Both the position numbers and the translations under genes were made by a program. Under the pieces are notes generated by a model. The model saw nothing but the letters and a program-made list of their open reading frames with translations, ran no database searches and was not told where the DNA came from. Shown here piece after piece: positions 58,384 through 64,000 of a DNA stretch of 64,000 bases (the first letter of the stretch is position 1; the number at the start of each line of letters is the position of its first letter). This stretch comes from Microbacterium sp. C5A9. GTDB lineage: Bacteria > Actinomycetota > Actinomycetes > Actinomycetales > Microbacteriaceae. The stretch spans positions 124,001-188,000 of the forward strand of contig NZ_JABXGD010000007.1 in assembly GCF_022627955.1 (NCBI RefSeq). The letters are read 5' to 3'.

Positions 58384-58743
58384 TCAGTCCTGGTGGGGGC
58401 GCGGCATGTACCACTCGGTGAACTCGGTCGCCCGCCCCTCGGCATCGAGCCGGACGATCCAGAGATTGAGGTAGTCGCGCTCGGCCGGGTACTTCGTGCG
58501 CCCCTCGATCGCGACGAAGTCGGCGTCTTCGCGGACGATCCACCAGTCGAACGTCCAGGTGCCGGGTTCATCGAGATCCTCGAGCCATCCGGCGACGATG
58601 TCCGCCCGGCCGACACGCGGCTCGGAATCGGGGTTGGTCAGATACTTCGCCTCGTCGCTGAACAGCGCCGCGATCTGCTGCGGGTCGTTCGACTTCCACG
58701 CCTCGACGTACGCGGCGGTCCACTTCTCTCCGGGGGTCGTCAT
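58384..58743 (-). CDS. NTF2-like (SnoaL/DUF4440-type) protein
   Basis: A 119-residue cone-fold protein with AAYVEAWKSNDPQQIAALFS near the N-terminus and TFDWWIVREDADFVAIEG later. Such proteins are small-molecule-binding enzymes or ketosteroid-isomerase-like; no catalytic pair can be assigned. The start at 58743 was preferred to 58779 because a GGAG site lies about 7 nt before it. Confidence 0.75.
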   Translation of the reverse strand: MTTPGEKWTAAYVEAWKSNDPQQIAALFSDEAKYLTNPDSEPRVGRADIVAGWLEDLDEPGTWTFDWWIVREDADFVAIEGRTKYPAERDYLNLWIVRLDAEGRATEFTEWYMPRPHQD

Positions 58744-58842
58744 ACGCTCCGTTCTAGACCGGGCCTCCGACATCGTCAAGGCGCTCGACTCTCATCGACG
58801 ATCCACAGCCACTTCCGATCACGGACGGATAACGTCGAAGAC

Positions 58843-59541
58843 ATGACGTCCCTCCAGGTCACCGACGACGCGATCCAGCAGACTCGGGAGCTCCGCGACG
58901 AGTTCCAGCGCTTCCTGCGCGAGTACGAGTTCGGCATGCGCGAGGTCGAGACCAAGATCTCGATCCTCCGCGACGAGTTCACCCATCACCACGCGTACAA
59001 CCCGATCGAGCACGTGAAGAGCCGGCTCAAGACTCCCGACAGCATCGTCGAGAAGATCGCCCGCAAGGGCATCGTCGAGCCGGACTTCGAGCGCATCCGC
59101 GGCGAGATCACCGACATCGCGGGTGTGCGGGTGACGTGCAGCTTCGTCGCCGACGTCTACCGACTGTTCGACCTGCTCACCGCGCAGGACGATGTGACCG
59201 TGGTGACCGTCAAGGACTACATCGCGAACCCGAAGGACAACGGCTACAAGAGCCTGCACGCGATCATCGAGGTGCCGGTGTTCCTGTCGACCGGCGCGCT
59301 GTCGGTGCCGGTCGAGGTGCAGTTCCGCACGATCGCGATGGATTTCTGGGCCAGCCTCGAGCACAAGATCTACTACAAGTTCTCGAACCAGGTGCCCTCG
59401 CATCTCGTCGAGAGTCTGACGGATGCCGCCGAGGCGGCCGCCGAGCTCGACAGCCGCATGGAGCGACTGCACCGGGAGGCCCACGGAGTGCCGCAGCGCC
59501 AGCTCGCGCCCCCGCCGCCCCCGCACATCGTGCAGGTCTGA
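58843..59541 (+). CDS. Small alarmone synthetase (RelA/SpoT domain)
   Basis: A 232-residue protein with a RelA/SpoT synthetase domain: VKSRLKTPDSIVEKIARKG, DIAGVRVTCSFVADVYRLFD and KDNGYKSLHAIIEVPV, with EVQFRTIAMDFWASLEHKIYYK as the acceptor-site region. No HD hydrolase domain is present, so it makes (p)ppGpp or pGpp but cannot degrade it. The C-terminal 30 residues are Pro-rich. TAACGT at 58830-58835, 7 nt before the ATG, implies a leaderless mRNA. Confidence 0.9.
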   Translation: MTSLQVTDDAIQQTRELRDEFQRFLREYEFGMREVETKISILRDEFTHHHAYNPIEHVKSRLKTPDSIVEKIARKGIVEPDFERIRGEITDIAGVRVTCSFVADVYRLFDLLTAQDDVTVVTVKDYIANPKDNGYKSLHAIIEVPVFLSTGALSVPVEVQFRTIAMDFWASLEHKIYYKFSNQVPSHLVESLTDAAEAAAELDSRMERLHREAHGVPQRQLAPPPPPHIVQV

Positions 59542-59607
59542 CCTGACCCGCCCGCCTCGTCGGGGGCGGTGTTGCGCGCGGCATCCGCACCCTGGCACCA
59601 TCAGGAG

Positions 59608-59883
59608 GTGGTCAGTACAGCGGAATCCCGGTCTCTCGACGCCGGTCAGGCGGTCGATCTCGACGAACTCGCGGGCCTCGACCGCGGGCGGCAGCGCTGC
59701 GAATGCGACCACGGCGACGACGAGGCCTACGCGCCGTGCGGGCGCAGGGCCAAGTGGCGGGTGAGCATCGACTGCGAGTGCGGCGAGAACCACCCCCGTA
59801 CCGTCGAGATCCTCTGCTCGCGATGCCTGCGCACCCTGCGCCAGACCCAGGACCAGGATTCGATCACCGCGCGACCCCTCTGA
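59608..59883 (+). CDS. Small Cys-rich hypothetical protein
   Basis: An approximately 91-residue acidic protein. Two CxC pairs (CEC, twice) and further Cys, including CSRC, occur at about 31-75 of the chosen frame, a pattern fitting a zinc ribbon. No family was recognised. The start is uncertain: GTG 59608 lies at once after an AGGAG, whereas GTG 59569 gives a 104-residue form. It sits between the alarmone synthetase and the molybdenum oxidoreductase genes. Confidence 0.55.
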   Translation: MVSTAESRSLDAGQAVDLDELAGLDRGRQRCECDHGDDEAYAPCGRRAKWRVSIDCECGENHPRTVEILCSRCLRTLRQTQDQDSITARPL

Positions 59884-60030
59884 TCACGCCCTGCTGACCG
59901 GGCGTCTCCGACCCGGTCCGGTCGATCCGACTCCATCCGTTCCCGGCTCCGCTCCGAACAACTCCCGACCACAGTGACGCCGGACCACAGCCGACTCCGG
60001 AACAGCGCCGCGGCGAACGAGGAGCAGAGC

Positions 60031-61641
60031 ATGTCACAGCACGCACAGCCACGCGGCAAGGGACGCCGCTTCTTCTTCTGGGCCGCCCTGGCCGGGCTGA
60101 TCAGCGGCGGTGTCTTCCTCGCTGCCGCTGAGCTGTTCGCCCTGATCTTCGCGCGCGCCGCGAGCCCGATCCTCGCGGTCGGCGGCTTCGTGATCGACAT
60201 CGTGCCGCAGCCCTTCAAGGAGTTCGCGATCGCGACGTTCGGCGAGTACGACAAGATCGCGCTGCTCGCAGGTCTCGGCCTCGCCGTCGTGATCGCGTCG
60301 GCGATCGGCGGGATCCTGCAGCTCGTGCGTCCGCCGCTCGGAGTCGTCGCGCTGGTGATCGCGGGTGCCCTCTCGACCGCGGCCATCGTGACCAGGGCCG
60401 GCGTGACGCCGCTCGCGTTCCTGCCGCCGGTGCTCGGCACCATCGCCGGCTCCGTCATCATGGTGCTCCTCGGACGTCGCCTGCGCGCCTGGCGCGCGAC
60501 GGTCACGGCGGGTGCCGCTGCGGAGACCGTCGCCGACGACACGGACGGAGTCGCGGACAAGCCGTCGAAGTCGCTCGATCGTCGACAGTTCTTCCTGCTC
60601 GCCGGCATCGCCGGAGCATCCGCCGTGATCGTGGGCATCGCCTCGCGAGCGGCCAGCTCGGTCGTCTCCTCGGTCGCGACGATCCGCGAGGCTCTCAAGC
60701 TCCCCTCGCCCGGCACGAAGGTCACCGTGCCGCAGGGCGCGGAACTCGACATCCCCGGGCTCAGCACGCTGTTCACCCCCAACAAGGACTTCTACCGCGT
60801 CGACACCGCGCTCACGGTGCCGACGATCGACCCCGCGACCTGGCGGCTGGTGATCGACGGCATGGTCGACGAGCGCGTCGAGCTGAGCTTCCAGGACATC
60901 CTCGACATGGGTGTCGACGAATACGCGATCACGCTGACCTGCGTCTCGAACGAGGTCGGCGGCGAGCTGGTGGGCAACGCCCTGTGGCTCGGTGTGCCGC
61001 TGCGCGACGTGCTGAAGAAGGCGGGCGTGAAGTCGGGTGCCGACATGGTGCTGTCGAAGAGCGTCGACGGCTACACCGCCAGCACGCCGCTGTCGGCTCT
61101 GACCGACGACAACCTCGACGCGATCCTGGCCGTCGGCATGAACGGCGAGCCGCTGCCGCTCGAGCACGGGTTCCCGGTGCGCATGGTGGTGCCGGGCCTC
61201 TACGGCTACGTGTCGGCCACCAAGTGGCTCACCGAGCTGAAGGTCACCACGTTCGAGAAGGACGAGGCGTACTGGACCCCGCGCGGCTACAGCGCCGAGG
61301 CTCCGATCAAGTTCTCGTCGCGCATCGACACGCCCAAGCTCGGCTCCGCCGTGGACGCGGGGAAGATCCCCATCGCCGGTGTCGCATGGGCGCAGTCGGT
61401 GGGCATCGAGCGCGTCGAGGTGAAGATCGACGAGGGTGACTGGACTCCGGCGACGCTCTCGACACCCATCAACGAGGACACCTGGGTGCAGTGGTTCCTC
61501 GAGTGGGATGCCACTCCCGGAACGCACTATGTGGCCGTGCGCGCGGTCAACAAGAACGGCGACCTGCAGATCGAGGAGCGTGCGGCGATCGCGCCGAACG
61601 GATCGTCGGGGTGGCAGCGCTCGCTCGTTCGCGTCAACTGA
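60031..61641 (+). CDS. Molybdopterin-dependent membrane oxidoreductase (YedY/SUOX type)
   Basis: A 536-residue protein. About five membrane helices (about residues 12-205) are followed by an external sulfite-oxidase-type domain (about 250-420) with the molybdenum ligand Cys304 in TLTCVSNEVGG, and an Ig-like dimerisation domain at the end. It probably oxidises or reduces a small compound outside the membrane with Mo-molybdopterin; the substrate is unknown. GAGGAG at 60019-60024 serves the ATG at 60031. Mo-cofactor genes follow. Confidence 0.88.
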   Translation: MSQHAQPRGKGRRFFFWAALAGLISGGVFLAAAELFALIFARAASPILAVGGFVIDIVPQPFKEFAIATFGEYDKIALLAGLGLAVVIASAIGGILQLVRPPLGVVALVIAGALSTAAIVTRAGVTPLAFLPPVLGTIAGSVIMVLLGRRLRAWRATVTAGAAAETVADDTDGVADKPSKSLDRRQFFLLAGIAGASAVIVGIASRAASSVVSSVATIREALKLPSPGTKVTVPQGAELDIPGLSTLFTPNKDFYRVDTALTVPTIDPATWRLVIDGMVDERVELSFQDILDMGVDEYAITLTCVSNEVGGELVGNALWLGVPLRDVLKKAGVKSGADMVLSKSVDGYTASTPLSALTDDNLDAILAVGMNGEPLPLEHGFPVRMVVPGLYGYVSATKWLTELKVTTFEKDEAYWTPRGYSAEAPIKFSSRIDTPKLGSAVDAGKIPIAGVAWAQSVGIERVEVKIDEGDWTPATLSTPINEDTWVQWFLEWDATPGTHYVAVRAVNKNGDLQIEERAAIAPNGSSGWQRSLVRVN

Positions 61642-61679
61642 GCCGTGCGTCGGGTCGGAGCGCACCCTAGGGTGGAGCC

Positions 61680-62165
61680 ATGACGTCGCTGCCCGCGTGT
61701 GTGATCACCGTGTCGGATCGATCGTTCGCGGGCGAGCGCGAGGATCGTGGCGGCCCGATCGCCGTGGGACTGCTGCGGGATGCCGGGTGGCACTGCCCGG
61801 ATGCCGAGATCGTCGCCGACGGCGTCGAGTCCGTCGCGGATGCTCTGCGCAGGGCCGTCGCGCGAGGGGTGCGGCTGATCGTGACCACGGGCGGCACGGG
61901 TGTCGGCCCGAGAGACCAGACGCCCGAGGGCACGCGCAAGGTCGTGACCAGAGAGGTGCCTGGCCTCGCTGAAGAGCTGCGACGATCCGGACTCGCGGAC
62001 ACCCCGCTCTCGATCCTGTCGCGGGGCATCACCGGCGTCGTCGACCCTGCGGGCGCGCTGGTGGTGAACCTGCCGGGTTCGACCAGGGCAGTGGCGTCGG
62101 GAGTGCCCGTCGTGCTGACCGTCGCCCGACATGTCGTGGATCAGACCGATGGAGGAGACCACTGA
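61680..62165 (+). CDS. mogA: Molybdenum cofactor protein MogA/MoaB
   Basis: A 161-residue MoCF-fold protein with VITVSDRSFAGEREDRGGPI and VTTGGTGVGPRDQTPEGTR, the molybdopterin-binding and catalytic region. It adenylates molybdopterin before metal insertion. In actinobacteria it is often annotated MoaB-like; the role is the same. GGAG precedes the ATG. Its stop overlaps the moaE ATG (TGATG). Confidence 0.9.
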   Translation: MTSLPACVITVSDRSFAGEREDRGGPIAVGLLRDAGWHCPDAEIVADGVESVADALRRAVARGVRLIVTTGGTGVGPRDQTPEGTRKVVTREVPGLAEELRRSGLADTPLSILSRGITGVVDPAGALVVNLPGSTRAVASGVPVVLTVARHVVDQTDGGDH

Positions 62166-62605
62166 TGAACGACGTGCGGATCGCCGCGATCTCGGAGCAG
62201 CCGCTCGACCTCGAGGAACACCTCGCCGCCGTCGACGACCCCGCGCTGGGCGGTGTCACGACCTTCATCGGTCGTGTGCGTGACAACGACCCCGACGCGC
62301 AGAGCGCGGTGGTGGGCCTCGAGTACAGCGCGCATCCCGACGCCGAGGCCGCACTGCGGCGCATCGCCGAGAACGCCGCGTCGGACGTCGTCGGAGACGA
62401 GCGCGTCGTCATCGCGGTGAGTCACCGTGTGGGACATCTCGACGTCGGTGACGCCGCGGTCGTGATCGCCGTCGCGGCGGAGCATCGGGCCGAGGCCTTC
62501 GCCGTGTGCCGCGCGGTCATCGAGGACATCAAGAGCGAGCTGCCCGTATGGAAGCGCCAGCTCGAATCCGACGGGACGACGGCCTGGAAGGGCATCGGCG
62601 GCTGA
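62165..62605 (+). CDS. moaE: Molybdopterin synthase large subunit MoaE
   Basis: A 146-residue MoaE with GGVTTFIGRVRDN, EYSAHPDAEAALRR, HRVGHLDVGD and the active-site LPVWKRQ near the end, which contains the catalytic Lys. With MoaD it converts cyclic pyranopterin to molybdopterin. It is co-translated with mogA. Confidence 0.94.
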   Translation: MNDVRIAAISEQPLDLEEHLAAVDDPALGGVTTFIGRVRDNDPDAQSAVVGLEYSAHPDAEAALRRIAENAASDVVGDERVVIAVSHRVGHLDVGDAAVVIAVAAEHRAEAFAVCRAVIEDIKSELPVWKRQLESDGTTAWKGIGG

Positions 62606-62646
62606 ACTCTCGCGCCGACCCTTGAATCCGCTCGGTCATCCCGTCC

Positions 62647-62672
62647 CCGCACCCCTGAGTCCGGGGATGCGG
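62647..62672. terminator. Hairpin between moaE and moaD
   Basis: CCGCACCCC (62647-62655) pairs with GGGG-A-TGCGG (62663-62672) with one bulged base and a 7-nt loop, in the 77-bp gap between the convergent moaE and moaD genes. Confidence 0.5.
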
Positions 62673-62682
62673 CGAGGAGGCC

Positions 62683-62928
62683 TCAGCCGCCGGCGAAGGG
62701 CGGCAGGATGTCGATCAGCTCGGCATCGTCGAGCGGCCGGTCGTCATCGCTGCGCACGCCGTCGACCATGACCGCGCAGCGCGGCAGGATCTCGGTGAGG
62801 GCGGGATGCTCAGCCACGATCGCCGCACGGAGCGCCTGCAGCGTCGCCTCGCCGCGCTCCTCCGCGTCGGCTCCGGCGGCCTCCGCAGCGGCGGCGAAGT
62901 AGCGCACGCGCGTCGTGGACGAGGTCAT
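62683..62928 (-). CDS. moaD: Molybdopterin synthase small subunit MoaD
   Basis: An 81-residue ubiquitin-like sulfur carrier ending in ILPPFAGG; the terminal GG is thiocarboxylated and donates sulfur in the MoaE complex. It starts at ATG 62928, overlapping the moaC stop (ATGA). Confidence 0.93.
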   Translation of the reverse strand: MTSSTTRVRYFAAAAEAAGADAEERGEATLQALRAAIVAEHPALTEILPRCAVMVDGVRSDDDRPLDDAELIDILPPFAGG

Positions 62929-63404
62929 CGGGTCTCTCCCTCGCGCACCCAGTCGCCCGAGCGCCCACCCGACTTCGCCACGATACGCACGTCTTCGATG
63001 ACGACCGAGCGGTCGAGGCCCTTGATCATGTCGACGATCGCGAGCGCGCTCACCGAGACGGCCGTGAGCGCCTCCATCTCGACCCCCGTGCGATCGGCGG
63101 TGCCGACAGTCGCCTCGACGTGCACGCCGTCGTCGACGATGTCGAGTTCGACGTTCGCGCGGTGCACGCCGATCACATGGGCCAGCGGCAGCAGCGCGGG
63201 CGTCGACTTGGCCGCCTGGATGCCGGCGATGCGGGCCACCGCGAGTACGTCGCCCTTCGGGGCCGTGCCGTCGCGCAGCGCCGCGATCACGTCGGCACCG
63301 CACCGCACGAAGCCCCGAGCGGTGGCGGTGCGCACGGTCGGCTGCTTGGCGGTCACGTCGACCATGTGCGCGTGGCCGGCCGAGTCGAGATGCGTGAAGC
63401 TCAT
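62925..63404 (-). CDS. moaC: Cyclic pyranopterin monophosphate synthase MoaC
   Basis: A 159-residue MoaC with the MVDVTAKQPTVRTATARG start, KSTPALLPLAHVIGV and GVEMEALTAVSVSALAIVDM, the family hallmarks including the active-site Lys region. It forms cPMP from the MoaA product. It overlaps moaD and moeA by 4 bp each, so moeA-moaC-moaD is one operon. Confidence 0.95.
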   Translation of the reverse strand: MSFTHLDSAGHAHMVDVTAKQPTVRTATARGFVRCGADVIAALRDGTAPKGDVLAVARIAGIQAAKSTPALLPLAHVIGVHRANVELDIVDDGVHVEATVGTADRTGVEMEALTAVSVSALAIVDMIKGLDRSVVIEDVRIVAKSGGRSGDWVREGETR

Positions 63405-64000
63405 TCGACCAGCATGACATCGATCGCGTCGCCCACGGCGACGGCCTCGACGTCGGCGGGCACGATCGCGAACGCCCGGGCGCGGGCCAGACCGCCGGCC
63501 AGATGCGAGCCCGAGCCTCCGGCCGTCGCGGGGCGCACGGTGCGGGCCGCGAGGTCGACGACGGCCGGCAGGTACTGACGGCGTCCCGGCGGCGTCGTCC
63601 ACGCCGCGTCGGCCGTGAAGGATGCTCTCGGGCGATGGATCTCGGTGCGACCCTGCATCGCGAGCAGCGCCGGACGCACGAACACCTCGAACGACACCGC
63701 GACGCTCACGGGATTGCCCGGGAGGCCGAACACCAGAGCGCCCGACTCGAGGGCTCCGAACGCCTGCGGCTTGCCGGGCTGCATCGCGACGCTCGTGAAC
63801 TCGACCGCGCCTCGCCCGTCGAACGCGCCGCGCACGGGCTCGTAGGCTCCGGCGCTGACGCCGCCCGTGAACACGATCACATCGACGCCGCGCTCGACGG
63901 CCGTGGCGGTGACGGCGCGCACCGCGTCGGCATCGTCGGCGACCCGGGCGACGAGCACGACCTCGGCGTCGGCATCCGCGATCAGCAGTTCGAGCAGGGG
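63401..64000 (-). CDS. moeA: Molybdopterin molybdenumtransferase MoeA, 5' part missing
   Basis: At least 199 residues of the C-terminal half of MoeA are encoded; the 5' end lies beyond the window. The MPT-binding core VIVFTGGVSAGAYEPVR, MQPGKPQAFG and FGLPGNPVSVAVSFEVFVRP are clear. It inserts molybdenum into adenylated molybdopterin. It is the first visible gene of the moeA-moaC-moaD operon. Confidence 0.95.
   Translation of the reverse strand, partial: PLLELLIADADAEVVLVARVADDADAVRAVTATAVERGVDVIVFTGGVSAGAYEPVRGAFDGRGAVEFTSVAMQPGKPQAFGALESGALVFGLPGNPVSVAVSFEVFVRPALLAMQGRTEIHRPRASFTADAAWTTPPGRRQYLPAVVDLAARTVRPATAGGSGSHLAGGLARARAFAIVPADVEAVAVGDAIDVMLVE

Overview
The window is a 64 kb stretch of very GC-rich, densely coded chromosome from a high-GC Gram-positive bacterium. 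The strong third-position GC bias, the frequent GTG starts, the protein families (CstR-type repressor, DUF3516 helicase, MocR, MoaB/MogA-type enzyme, KimA-like potassium permease) and the many apparently leaderless genes point to an actinobacterium of the Microbacteriaceae, most like Microbacterium. That placement is inference from gene content; no rRNA or tRNA gene is present to confirm it.

The first 2.6 kb is a degraded accessory patch. It holds a Cys-rich small gene cut by the window edge, a CstR/CsoR-type repressor with two perfect operators, a fused remnant of a MarR regulator and an MFS transporter, a nucleotidyltransferase whose 3' end abuts an IS3-family remnant, and unexplained repeats. 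From 2.7 to 18.7 kb come housekeeping and single-gene functions: an ArsR/SRPBCC pair, a DoxX-like protein, RNase HI with an extra C-terminal domain, a protealysin-like M4 protease with its emfourin-type inhibitor, an unusual SDR protein, HxlR with a divergent azoreductase, a two-component system divergent from a VanY-like carboxypeptidase, a DUF3516 helicase, purine nucleoside phosphorylase, an AlkD-like protein and a FUSC protein.

At 18.9-22.5 kb a large LuxR-type ATPase regulator is preceded by four tandem 27-bp repeats and followed by a cold-shock gene. At 22.7-27.7 kb there is a siderophore-iron uptake operon (binding protein, two permeases, ATPase, siderophore-interacting reductase) behind a DtxR/IdeR-like box. 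At 29.3-39.3 kb there is a galactan-utilisation locus: LacI regulator, GH42 beta-galactosidase, sugar ABC importer and secreted GH53 endo-galactanase, with three identical-type operators. The enzyme outside the cell cuts galactan, the ABC system imports the oligosaccharides, and GH42 splits them inside.

At 39.3-41.7 kb lie a TetR/hydrolase pair with twin operators and a TspO-like protein. The kdp potassium operon runs leftward from 49.6 to 41.7 kb as small ORF-kdpF-A-B-C-D-E. A second potassium system, a KimA homologue, lies at 56.2-58.3 kb. Between them are an ion-transporter-like permease, two translationally linked GntR-type regulators, a GNAT enzyme, PaiB, and an EamA exporter facing a MocR regulator whose start codon overlaps that of the exporter. 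The right end holds a small alarmone synthetase and a molybdenum block: a YedY/SUOX-type membrane oxidoreductase, mogA and moaE rightward, and moaD, moaC and a partial moeA leftward.

Many genes have a TANNNT -10 hexamer ending only 6-8 nt before the start codon and no Shine-Dalgarno, so leaderless transcription looks common here. No CRISPR array, tRNA, rRNA or intact insertion sequence was seen.
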